In this document: positions 7,101-13,746 of the stretch, one piece after another
How positions within the stretch are numbered: the stretch's first letter is position 1
Layout: the number at the start of each line of letters is the position of its first letter
Origin: Thermogutta sp.
GTDB lineage: Bacteria; Planctomycetota; Planctomycetia; Pirellulales; Thermoguttaceae
Length of the DNA stretch: 15,993 bases
NCBI GenBank assembly: GCA_012798155.1
Contig: JAAZNR010000458.1
Location: forward strand, 1 to 15,993
Direction of reading: 5' to 3'
The notes under the pieces: model-generated
Told to the model about the DNA's origin: nothing
What the model saw: only the letters and a program-made list of their open reading frames with translations
The model's database searches: none
Position numbers and translations under genes: made by a program

Positions 7101-7772
7101 ACTTCGACCGGTGACTAACAGCAGGTAGTAGAACAAGGTCAGCACGGCCTGCAAGGTGGCAGCTACATAGGTCAGTGCCGCCGCGTTGAGGACCTTGTTC
7201 ACATACGCCATTTCTTCGGGCGGCACGATTCCCAAGGCAACCAACTGCCGCTTGGCGCGGTTGCTGGCGTTGAATTCCACCGGCAGATTCACCACCTGGA
7301 AGAGCACGACGGCCGAGAACAGAATCACACCGGCCCAGGCCAGCCACTGAAGCCCCAAGCCGACGCCGAAAAGCAGGGCCAATAAGCCGACGTTGCTGCC
7401 AAAACCGGCTACCGGCACGATGGCCTGAGTGAAGACCAGGGGCGCATACGCCCGGGCATGTTGGATGGCGTGACCCGCCTCGTGCGCCGCGATGCCCACC
7501 GCGGCCAACGTGCTCCCGCGATAGACGTTGGGGCTTAAGCGTATCACTCGTTCGGTGGGCGAGTAATGATCGCTCAGTTCGCCGGGGGTCAAATCGACGG
7601 CTACGTCCTGGAGTCCGGCGGAATCCAAGATGTACCGCGCGGCTGCCGCCCCCGTTAAGGACGCCGGCATCCGTAACGCCCGCGCATAAGTGCTCCGCAC
7701 GCGAAGGTTGGCCCACAGCCCCAACAACAAGGCCGGCGTGATCAAGATGAAATACAACGGATCGAAAAACAT
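7092..7772 (-). CDS. YugP-like membrane zinc metallopeptidase
   Basis: The 226-residue product matches the size and plan of the Zn_peptidase_2 (YugP) family, integral membrane metalloproteases of poorly known role. The zinc motif is AAHEAGHAIQ (95-104: His97, Glu98, His101), and the later NLPVEFNAS (162-170) supplies a likely third ligand, Glu166. Hydrophobic segments run at about 4-22, 117-142, 145-165 and 200-220. The N-terminus MFFDPLYFILITP is typical of the family. I chose the ATG at 7772 because it restores family length and has AAGGG six bases upstream; the frame open to 7901 adds an unrelated Arg/Gly-rich tail. It stands alone. Its last codons lie in a tandem duplication. Confidence 0.92.
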   Translation of the reverse strand: MFFDPLYFILITPALLLGLWANLRVRSTYARALRMPASLTGAAAARYILDSAGLQDVAVDLTPGELSDHYSPTERVIRLSPNVYRGSTLAAVGIAAHEAGHAIQHARAYAPLVFTQAIVPVAGFGSNVGLLALLFGVGLGLQWLAWAGVILFSAVVLFQVVNLPVEFNASNRAKRQLVALGIVPPEEMAYVNKVLNAAALTYVAATLQAVLTLFYYLLLVTGRSDE

Positions 7773-7879
7773 CGCTAGCCCTTTTCTCTGTGGTCCGACA
7801 TCCTTTTGTGCGCCCCCGCTCGCCCGCTGCCAAACCCGCTCGCCGCGACAGCCCCTTGTTGCAAGTCCCGGCCGGCAAC

Positions 7880-7919
7880 GGCAGGTGATGACTCCAGCCA
7901 AACAGGCTGGCTACCTGCC
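7880..7919. repeat. Nested stem-loop in the divergent intergenic region
   Basis: The outer stem pairs GGCAGGT (7880-7886) with ACCTGCC (7913-7919). The inner stem pairs CCAGCC (7894-7899) with GGCTGG (7905-7910) around a 5-nt loop. There is no T-tract. It could be an operator-like palindrome or a folded leader of the protease transcript. Confidence 0.5.
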
Positions 7920-8103
7920 CAATCTTGCGAGGGGGAGCGTACAACTCTTGTCCATTGCATTTTACATTATGGTTGCCCCGCGGCCAGCCCATGTTGCGGC
8001 AGGCTCGGCGTGCCCGCCCCGCTGGACGTTCCGCTTCGCCGGCCGTTAATGCTGCTTGGTGCAATCGGGGACTTTTCTATTCGTGGCTAACATTGCTCCC
8101 AGA

Positions 8104-8132
8104 TTGCATCCTGCGGCGTTTGGGGTTAGTAT
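8104..8132 (+). promoter_or_regulatory. Weak promoter-like pair upstream of the exported dehydrogenase
   Basis: TTGCAT (8104-8109) and TAGTAT (8127-8132) are 17 bp apart. They match the -35 consensus at 3 of 6 positions and the -10 consensus at 4 of 6. The leader would be about 160 nt. Spacing is good but the boxes are weak. Confidence 0.2.
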
Positions 8133-8298
8133 TTCTCTCGGAATGAGGTCGGTTCCCTCGAACGGGATCAGGCGTCCCGGCACGGAACCATCGCCTTCGC
8201 CGCGGAAACGTTGCTTCCCCGCAAGGACTCGCGCGTCATCCACCCGTTCGGCAACCCCGCCCTTGTTGTCCTCTACCGCTTTCGAAAGGAGTACAATC

Positions 8299-9564
8299 AT
8301 GAACAGTCCGCACATGAACCGCAGGTCGTTGTTGCAAGGTCTGGCTGCGTCCACCGTCGTTTTGCCCTACTGGGTTTCCGGCCGGGCACTGGGTCTGGAA
8401 GAGGCCGCCCCGGCAAGCGAGCGCGTGGTGACCGGCCACATCGGCGTCGGAGGTCAGGGCAGCGGCCTCCTGCGAGGCTTCCTGTCAAACCCCGGTGCGC
8501 AGCCCGTCGCCGTGGCCGACGCCTATCGGGATCGACGCGAGGCCATGGCGGCCGCCATCCAGGGCAAGGCCTATGCGGACTTCCGCGAATTGCTGGCCCG
8601 CGACGACATCGACGCCGTGGTCATCGCCACCCCCGATCACTGGCACGTCCCCATCGCCCTAATGGCGGCCAAGGCCGGGAAACACGCCTACGTCGAAAAG
8701 CCTCTGGGCCTGACGATCGAGCAGGACCTCGTCTGCCGCAACGTGTTTCAACAGAAAAAGCTCGTCTTCCAATACGGTACGCAGCAGCGGAGTTCGGCGC
8801 ACTGCCGATTCGGCTGCGAACTCGTACGGAGCGGGAAGATCGGCGAATTGAAACGCATCGAAGTGATCGCCCCGGACGGCGGGGCCGGGGGAGTCACCGA
8901 ACCGGCCGATCCCCCACCGAACCTCGACTACGAAATGTGGATCGGCCCGGCGCCCATGAAACCGTACACCCCCAGCCGCTGCGTCACGCCGGGAACGTAC
9001 TGGATCTACGACTATGCGATCGGCTTCTTGGCCGGCTGGGGCGCCCACCCCTTGGACATCATGGTTTGGGGCTGCGACGCCGATCTGGCCGGGCCGATGA
9101 CGTTCCAAGGCACCGGCGAAATCCCCAAGGAAGGCCTCTACGACACCGTGATCCACTGGGATGTCAACGTGCGCATGGCAAACGGGGTCGAGATGACGTT
9201 TAAGCCGGGCAGCGACTCCACGAAGTTCATCGGTACGGAAGGCTGGATCGACGTCCGCCGCTCGGGGATCAGTGCCGAGCCAAAGTCTCTCTTGGACGTC
9301 AAGTTAGGTCCCGACGACGTGCACCTTACCGTCAGCCCCCGTCACGACATCAACTTCACGGATTCGATCAAGGCCGGCAAAGAGGCGATCGCTCCGGTGG
9401 CCGAGGCCGCCAGGTCCGACATCATCAGCCAAATGTGCGACATCGCCATCCGTCTCGGCCGCGAAGTAACCTGGGACCCCAAGAAGGAAGAGATCGTGAA
9501 CGACGCCGAGGCATCCGCCATGACGCGGCGCCCGATGCGGGAACCGTGGCGCCTGGAGGTTTGA
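8299..9564 (+). CDS. Tat-exported Gfo/Idh/MocA-family oxidoreductase
   Basis: This 421-residue protein carries a twin-arginine signal (MNRRSLLQGLAAS, 6-18) and then a Gfo/Idh/MocA body, so it is probably folded with its cofactor before export. The nucleotide motif GVGGQG is at 49-54, IATPDHWHVP at 109-118, VEKP at 132-135 and GWGAHPLDIM (246-255) in the catalytic domain. This resembles planctomycete and Bacteroidota exported family members, some of which act on carbohydrates with bound NAD; the substrate is unknown. The start was chosen for AAGGAG at 8286-8291, seven bases before the ATG, and for the signal peptide. A strong intrinsic terminator follows 70 bp after the stop. It shares the family, but little else, with the dehydrogenase at 5593-6774. 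Confidence 0.93.
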   Translation: MNSPHMNRRSLLQGLAASTVVLPYWVSGRALGLEEAAPASERVVTGHIGVGGQGSGLLRGFLSNPGAQPVAVADAYRDRREAMAAAIQGKAYADFRELLARDDIDAVVIATPDHWHVPIALMAAKAGKHAYVEKPLGLTIEQDLVCRNVFQQKKLVFQYGTQQRSSAHCRFGCELVRSGKIGELKRIEVIAPDGGAGGVTEPADPPPNLDYEMWIGPAPMKPYTPSRCVTPGTYWIYDYAIGFLAGWGAHPLDIMVWGCDADLAGPMTFQGTGEIPKEGLYDTVIHWDVNVRMANGVEMTFKPGSDSTKFIGTEGWIDVRRSGISAEPKSLLDVKLGPDDVHLTVSPRHDINFTDSIKAGKEAIAPVAEAARSDIISQMCDIAIRLGREVTWDPKKEEIVNDAEASAMTRRPMREPWRLEV

Positions 9565-9633
9565 TCCTCGCTCCGTCACCCGGCAATTGAACTCCCGGCC
9601 GGAACCGCGCCGGTGTCAACGACCCCAGAATGC

Positions 9634-9669
9634 AGGCAGCCCGGTCGCACCGGGCTGCCTATCTCTTTT
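9634..9669 (+). terminator. Intrinsic terminator of the exported dehydrogenase gene
   Basis: A perfect 12-bp stem, AGGCAGCCCGGT (9634-9645) with its complement at 9649-9660, closes a 3-nt loop and is followed by ATCTCTTTT. The T-rich tail is only on the plus-strand side, so it serves the gene ending at 9564 rather than the convergent gene at 9741. Confidence 0.88.
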
Positions 9670-9740
9670 CCGGTCGTCCTTTCGTGGTCGTGACTGCGGC
9701 TCGCCGCGATCTCCGCCCTCCGATTCGCACCGCAGCATCG

Positions 9741-10130
9741 TTACCAGCCGATCGAGAAGCCCCCACGTGGGCCGTAAATGCTAACGGAACCGTGCCCAGA
9801 CGACCGGTATCGATAATAGTCGTGGTCCCGGTAACCCCTGTAATAAGAGTCATACCCCCTGTAATAGGAATAGGGATACCGGTGATGCGGAATCGCTACG
9901 GGTGGATGGTGCCGCACCGGCGGCAGTACGACCACCGGACCTCGGTACCAGCTCCGACCATAAGGCGGATAGCCGTAGTGGGTCAAATGCACCGCGTCGT
10001 CCGGACCGGCATCGAAGCTCCGCACGACCGTGGTGCTGCGGGAATGCACGACGGAAACCTCATCGGCCCACGCCTGCGAACCGATCGCCAACGCACCTAT
10101 TACCGCGAGACTTATAGTGGCCCAACGCAT
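9741..10130 (-). CDS. Small secreted Tyr/Arg/Gly-rich protein of unknown function
   Basis: The 129-residue product has a clear signal peptide (MRWATISLAVIGALAIGSQAWA, likely cut after Ala22). The mature part has a Pro/His-rich middle (PPVRHHPPVAIPHHRYP, 70-86), then YYRGYDSYYRGYRDHDYYRYR (89-109) with a repeated YYRGY unit, and ends in SVSIYGPRGGFSIGW. This composition is common among short planctomycete exported proteins without known role; attachment to the envelope is a guess. The start is firm: GGAGG lies eight bases before the ATG. It is transcribed alone toward the terminator of the convergent gene. The length of signal plus low-complexity body argues for a real gene rather than a chance frame. 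Confidence 0.8.
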   Translation of the reverse strand: MRWATISLAVIGALAIGSQAWADEVSVVHSRSTTVVRSFDAGPDDAVHLTHYGYPPYGRSWYRGPVVVLPPVRHHPPVAIPHHRYPYSYYRGYDSYYRGYRDHDYYRYRSSGHGSVSIYGPRGGFSIGW

Positions 10131-10708
10131 CGTCTTGTCCTCCGCTGAACTGAAACCTGGGTCTTGCAGTTCGCGACGCCGCCGGTCGCAAACCTGCCGT
10201 GCCAGTTCATTAGTTTCGCAATTGGCATTCCATTAACTGGAATGAATCCGTAAGTCTTTGCAGAATCGCAAAAAGCAAATCGCGACCGCAACCCGAATGA
10301 GGCGCCCTTACCGCAGATCGCGCTATCGAAATGACATCACGTGGTAGTCGAATAGACTGCGCATCGGCTCGCGTTCCGAGCCGCGTGTTCGAGCTATGAG
10401 CTACGGCTTGAACAAGAAAAGGCAGGAGCGAACCGTCCGCCACGATGCTTCCGCAGCGATACGTTACGTTCGATCACTTATTGAAAGTTATCGTAACCGT
10501 ATGGGCTGGAATTACTGCTTTTCCCGGCAATTCCCTGCCATCGTCCGAGCCTTCCTCCGAATCGCGGCCGGGGAGGCCCCAAGGCACCGTGATCCGGTAC
10601 CGGCCGATCAGTTTTACTGCGGAGGATCGCCGAGACCGGCTTACCGATCTTACGGAGACTGACAAAGCTGCGTACCCCAGTTTGCCCAACTTCTTATCCT
10701 ACGTAGTA
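10131..10708. other. Intergenic region without recognisable genes
   Basis: Overlapping frames at 10396-10662 and 10445-10762 (plus) and 10210-10443 (minus) lack Shine-Dalgarno sequences and family features. A small inverted repeat (ATTCCA / TGGAAT near 10228-10245) lies upstream of the secreted-protein gene. The base composition is more AT-rich than the genes, and I find no promoter I would defend. Confidence 0.5.
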
Positions 10709-10876
10709 ACTGGACTTTTGCAAACTGCTCCCCTCTCCCTCTGGGAGATGGGCAGTGTGTGAGGGCTTGGTGAAGTTAGGCAATTACGGCAAGCCGTTTT
10801 CGCGGCTAATTGCCCTCACCATAACCCTCTTCCAAGGCGGACGAGAACATGTCACGACAATTTGCAAAAGTCCAGT
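10709..10876. mobile_element. MITE-like element with 16-bp terminal inverted repeats
   Basis: Exact 16-bp terminal inverted repeats, ACTGGACTTTTGCAAA at 10709-10724 and its complement at 10861-10876, bound a 168-bp non-coding element. AGTA flanks it on both sides (10705-10708 and 10877-10880), a possible 4-bp target duplication. Inside are further complementary pairs, GTGAGGGC (10759-10766) with GCCCTCAC (10812-10819) and GGCAATTA (10779-10786) with TAATTGCC (10807-10814), and a CTCCC/GGGAG hairpin near 10736-10745. The interior wording (CCCCTCTCCCTCTGGGAGA, and CCCTCACCATAACCCTCT) resembles a repeat I recall from intergenic DNA of many bacteria. It ends seven bases beyond the stop codon of the minus-strand dehydrogenase gene. 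Confidence 0.75.
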
Positions 10877-10883
10877 AGTAAAA

Positions 10884-11990
10884 TTAGACGCCCTCGGCGA
10901 TTTTTCGGCAGATGGCATCCGCCATCTCCTGGGTTCCCACCGCCGTCGGGTCATCCCGGTTGGGCTTCATGTCGTAGGTCACGTCTCGGCCCTCGCGAAT
11001 GACGGCCGCCACTGCCCGTTCCAACCGGTCGGCTGCGTCGTTTTCCTTCAAATAGCGGAGCATCAAAACCGCCGACAAGATCAGCGCAGTCGGATTGACC
11101 TTGTTCAACCCCTTGTACCTGGGCGCGCTGCCGTGGGTGGCCTCGAAGACCGCCCCTTCGTCGCCGATATTCGCGCCGGGTGCGACGCCCAGCCCGCCAA
11201 TCAAACCCGCGGCGAGATCGCTGAGAATATCACCGTACAGGTTCGGGAGGACCAGGACGTCGTACAGCTCCGGCTTCTGCACGAGTTGCATGCACATGTT
11301 GTCCACGATCCGGTCTTCGAACGCGATTTCAGGAAACTCTTGGGCAACGGCCCTCGCGACTTCGAGGAACAGGCCGTCCGTGAACTTCATGATGTTGGCC
11401 TTATGAACGGCCGTCACCTTTTTTCGACCGTTCTCTTTGGCGTATCGAAACGCGAATCGCACGATCCGTTCCGTCCCGGAGACGCTGATCGGTTTGATGG
11501 AAACGCCGGTCTCGCTCGGGCCGGTCCCGATCTTTCGATCACCGGAGAGACGGTTGATGAACTCGATCAACTCGGCAGCCGCGGGCGTGCCCCGCTGGAA
11601 TTCCACGCCCGCGTACAGGTCCTCCGTATTCTCTCGCACGATGACTAGATCGACCGGGACGCTCTCGAAGAAGGTCCGGACGCCCGGATAGTACTTGCAC
11701 GGCCGAAGGCAAGCATACAACCCCAAGGCTTGACGCAGATAGACGTTGATACTCCGGAAACCCGTCCCCACCGGAGTGGTAATCGGCGCCTTCAGCGCAC
11801 ACCGCGTTCGCCGGATGCTTTCCATGGTGGAATCCGGAAGGGGAGTCCCGGCTCGCGCCATGACATCCACGCCGGCCTCTTGTACGTCCCAGCGGATTTC
11901 GGCCCCCGTGGCGTCCACGCAACGGCGAGCCGCGGCCGCCAGTTCCGGTCCGACCCCGTCACCTGTAATCAACGTGACATCATGCGGCAT
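10884..11990 (-). CDS. Isocitrate dehydrogenase-like decarboxylating dehydrogenase
   Basis: This 368-residue enzyme belongs to the isocitrate/isopropylmalate dehydrogenase family. The substrate loop [15 protein letters not shown] (73-87) has Ser80 and Asn82, as in isocitrate rather than isopropylmalate enzymes. Other conserved residues are Arg96, Arg119, Tyr126, Lys197 in HKANIMK, and Asp254/Asp258 in [12 protein letters not shown]. The cofactor region HGSAPRYKG (286-294) has Arg-Tyr where E. coli NADP-IDH has Lys-Tyr, and VTYD (337-340) keeps the NADP-type Tyr, but the later Arg is a Pro. Cofactor choice is thus unclear. Length suits the short NAD-type IDH branch. It likely makes 2-oxoglutarate in the TCA cycle. 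GAGAGGA lies eight bases before the ATG. The MITE-like element sits just past its stop. Confidence 0.88.
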   Translation of the reverse strand: MPHDVTLITGDGVGPELAAAARRCVDATGAEIRWDVQEAGVDVMARAGTPLPDSTMESIRRTRCALKAPITTPVGTGFRSINVYLRQALGLYACLRPCKYYPGVRTFFESVPVDLVIVRENTEDLYAGVEFQRGTPAAAELIEFINRLSGDRKIGTGPSETGVSIKPISVSGTERIVRFAFRYAKENGRKKVTAVHKANIMKFTDGLFLEVARAVAQEFPEIAFEDRIVDNMCMQLVQKPELYDVLVLPNLYGDILSDLAAGLIGGLGVAPGANIGDEGAVFEATHGSAPRYKGLNKVNPTALILSAVLMLRYLKENDAADRLERAVAAVIREGRDVTYDMKPNRDDPTAVGTQEMADAICRKIAEGV

Positions 11991-12075
11991 GGATACATTC
12001 CTCTCCTCTCCGGGTTAAAGTGAAATTGCCTCTGGAATCGAGCTTTGCCACAGAAAGCCGGGCGGGACACCCCCG

Positions 12076-12125
12076 CCACAAGCGGGAGGCTTTTACCACC
12101 TCACCACAAGCGGGAGGATTTTACC
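12076..12125. repeat. Tandem duplication with 28-bp period
   Basis: A 22-bp unit, CCACAAGCGGGAGG then CTTTTACC, at 12076-12097 recurs at 12104-12125 with one mismatch. It lies about 90-140 bp upstream of the IDH-like gene start, so it may be in that gene's leader. Confidence 0.8.
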
Positions 12126-12234
12126 GCCACGGACACAGGCACACCGCCCGACACTTCGGCAAAATGATAGATTTTACCAACCGGGCCGAAACAATAAACC
12201 GGCCGCGCGCGGAGATCGAGGGTCGGCCTCCTAT

Positions 12235-12412
12235 TTTCGGGTGAAGCAACCAACATCTCGGGTGAGGCAACCAACACCGCATCTCGGGGTGAAAGGACCA
12301 GAACCGCACCCCGGGGGAAGCGACCAACAGCGTATGGCGCGTGAATAGAGCGGCACCGCACTTCCGGGGAAGCGACCAACAGCGCATGTCATGTGAAGCG
12401 AGCAACACCGCA
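12235..12412. repeat. 26-bp tandem array, six full copies and one partial
   Basis: Units start at 12256, 12282, 12309, 12335, 12361 and 12387, after a partial copy at 12235-12255. Five full units are 26 bp and one is 27 bp. The best conserved part is GAAGCGACCAACA followed by CCGCA or GCGCA; copies differ at many positions, so the array is old. There are no unique spacers, so it is a minisatellite and not CRISPR. Confidence 0.85.
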
Positions 12413-12438
12413 CCGGGCGTCGGTAACGACTGCACTGT

Positions 12439-12478
12439 TAGGGAAGTTTGGCAAAGGCTAGGGAAGTCTGGCAAAGGC
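12439..12478. repeat. 20-bp tandem duplication at the ABC promoter
   Basis: TAGGGAAGTTTGGCAAAGGC at 12439-12458 recurs at 12459-12478 with one T-to-C change. The second copy contains the -35-like box of the promoter candidate for the ABC genes. Confidence 0.9.
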
Positions 12479-12497
12479 TTATGCGAGGAATTATAAT
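12468..12497 (+). promoter_or_regulatory. Candidate promoter of the ABC transporter genes
   Basis: TATAAT at 12492-12497 is a perfect -10. CTGGCA at 12468-12473, 18 bp upstream, matches the -35 consensus at 4 of 6 positions. The first copy of the duplication carries TTGGCA (5 of 6), but 38 bp from the -10. The leader would be about 250 nt. Confidence 0.4.
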
Positions 12498-12751
12498 CAC
12501 GACTTTGCATACCTCCGCAAGCACCATCCCGCCGGCGTCGGCGCAGAACGACGGATATCGTTTCCCGGCGGCGCGGCGCCCACCGATGCCGTCGGCCGGG
12601 TATTCTCGCGGCCTACGGCGTTCCGTAGTCGGCAGCGGTGTACTGAAGGGTCGTTTCGCCGCCGGCCCAGGAAGGCGGGCAAGCAGCGGCCTTGCGTCGC
12701 CACAACCGTTCGCCTGATGAGATTCCTTTACCGCATGGAGAGTCGCAGAAG

Positions 12752-13507
12752 ATGGCTGCAAGAGAAGCTCGGCCCATGATCGAGGCCGTCGGCCTTTCCA
12801 AGTATTATGGCGACTTCGCGGCCGTGGAGAACGTCACGTTTTCCATCCACGACGGGGAGGTTGTGGCATTCCTCGGCCCCAACGGCGCCGGCAAGAGTAC
12901 GACGATGAAGTTGCTGACGGGCTACCTGGCCCCGTCCGCGGGGACGGCGAGGATCGCAGGATTCGACATGTCGTCGCAAAGGCTCGAGGGGGCGCGGCGC
13001 CTCGGCTATCTCCCCGAAAACGGCCCGTTGTATCTCGACATGCCGCCCCTCGCGTTGCTTCGATTCTTCGCCGAGGCCCGCGGAATTCCCCCCGCCGAGC
13101 GCGCCGCCAGAATCCGCGAAGTCGTGGAACTTTGTTCCCTCGAAGGAGTGTTGGGCAAACCCATCGGCAAGCTCTCGCGGGGCTATCGTCAACGGGTAGG
13201 GATGGCGCAGGTGCTGCTCCATCAGCCCGATGTGCTCATCATGGATGAGCCGACGGCGGGTTTGGACCCCAACCAGATCCACGAAGTCCGGGAAACGATC
13301 CGCCGCTTGATGGACCAGAACAAGACGATCCTACTGTCCACCCACATCCTGCAAGAGGTCGAAGCGATGGCCACCCGCATCCTATTCATCAGCGAGGGGC
13401 GTCTGGTATTCGACGGCTCGGTGGAAGAGGTGATTCGCAGCGGTCGCCCGCTCGATCAATGGTTCCGTGAAATGACGGCCGTAGCCGAAGAGGCGGTCGC
13501 GACGTAA
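12752..13507 (+). CDS. ABC transporter ATPase, GldA-like
   Basis: The 251-residue ATPase powers an ABC-2-type membrane system. Walker A is GPNGAGKST (42-50), followed by YLPENGPLYLDM (86-97), where Glu89 sits in the usual Q-loop region. The signature LSRGYRQRVG is at 141-150 (Arg-Gly-Tyr instead of Gly-Gly-Gln), Walker B VLIMDEP at 161-167, and the switch His in STH at 198. The LPENxPLY and LSxGYRQRVG wording fits the GldA group, first described for Bacteroidota gliding but widespread elsewhere. The permease/GldG-like gene lies 239 bp downstream. The start at 12752 has GGAGAG nine bases upstream; MIEAVGLSKYYG at 12776 is a typical family start and equally possible. Substrate unknown; a gliding role should not be assumed. 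Confidence 0.93.
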   Translation: MAAREARPMIEAVGLSKYYGDFAAVENVTFSIHDGEVVAFLGPNGAGKSTTMKLLTGYLAPSAGTARIAGFDMSSQRLEGARRLGYLPENGPLYLDMPPLALLRFFAEARGIPPAERAARIREVVELCSLEGVLGKPIGKLSRGYRQRVGMAQVLLHQPDVLIMDEPTAGLDPNQIHEVRETIRRLMDQNKTILLSTHILQEVEAMATRILFISEGRLVFDGSVEEVIRSGRPLDQWFREMTAVAEEAVAT

Positions 13508-13526
13508 CGAAACTCGGATTGCCGTT

Positions 13527-13546
13527 GGCCCGGGGGGGACCGGGCC
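13527..13546. repeat. GC-rich hairpin after the ATPase gene
   Basis: GGCCCGG (13527-13533) pairs with CCGGGCC (13540-13546) around a GGGGGA loop, 20 bp past the ATPase stop. No T-tract follows, so it may stabilise or attenuate the transcript rather than end it. Confidence 0.5.
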
Positions 13547-13636
13547 GGGGTGTCTCGGCACCATTCATTCAGCGGGCGGGATGCAGTCGCGACGCCGTAG
13601 CTTCCCCGCAGTTTTCGCGGCCGGCGAATACGGGAG

Positions 13637-13693
13637 ATGACGATGTTTTTGGCCTTTTTCGTCCAAGCGATCAGATATCTCCGGCTCGTGTAG
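13637..13693 (+). CDS. Possible 16- to 18-codon hydrophobic small ORF
   Basis: The frame reads MTMFLAFFVQAIRYLRLV and stops at TAG. GGGAG at 13632-13636 is six bases before the second ATG (13643), good Shine-Dalgarno spacing; the first ATG at 13637 is too close. The peptide is hydrophobic with two Arg. It lies in the 239-bp gap between the ATPase and permease genes. It could be a small membrane peptide, a leader peptide, or chance; size alone cannot decide. Confidence 0.3.
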   Translation: MTMFLAFFVQAIRYLRLV

Positions 13694-13746
13694 GCCGCAT
13701 AACCTTATAACCTTGGGTGCAAACCGATACGGAAACGGGTACGACC

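Larger units (their letters stand above)
7773..8298. other. Divergent intergenic region of 526 bp
   Basis: The gap lies between the minus-strand protease gene and the plus-strand exported dehydrogenase gene, so both promoters should be here. It holds a nested stem-loop (7880-7919) and one weak promoter-like pair (8104-8132). The dehydrogenase frame stays open upstream to 8056, but that part lacks a ribosome binding site and family similarity. I see no gene. Confidence 0.55.
11991..12751. other. Repeat-rich divergent intergenic region of 761 bp
   Basis: The gap separates the minus-strand IDH-like gene from the plus-strand ABC genes. It holds a 28-bp period duplication (12076-12125), a 26-bp array (12235-12412), a 20-bp duplication (12439-12478) and a promoter candidate (12468-12497). 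Long frames on the minus strand are Cys/Trp/Pro-rich readings of the array and are rejected as genes. Confidence 0.6.

Noticed and set aside
8056..8298. N-terminal extension of the exported Gfo/Idh/MocA protein
   Set aside because: It would bury the twin-arginine signal; the AAGGAG site and signal peptide both support 8299.
10396..10762. Two overlapping plus-strand frames of 88 and 105 codons
   Set aside because: No Shine-Dalgarno sequence, no recognisable family, and the second runs into the MITE-like element.
12235..12412. CRISPR array
   Set aside because: Units abut each other without unique spacers, and copies diverge along their whole length; no cas gene is nearby.
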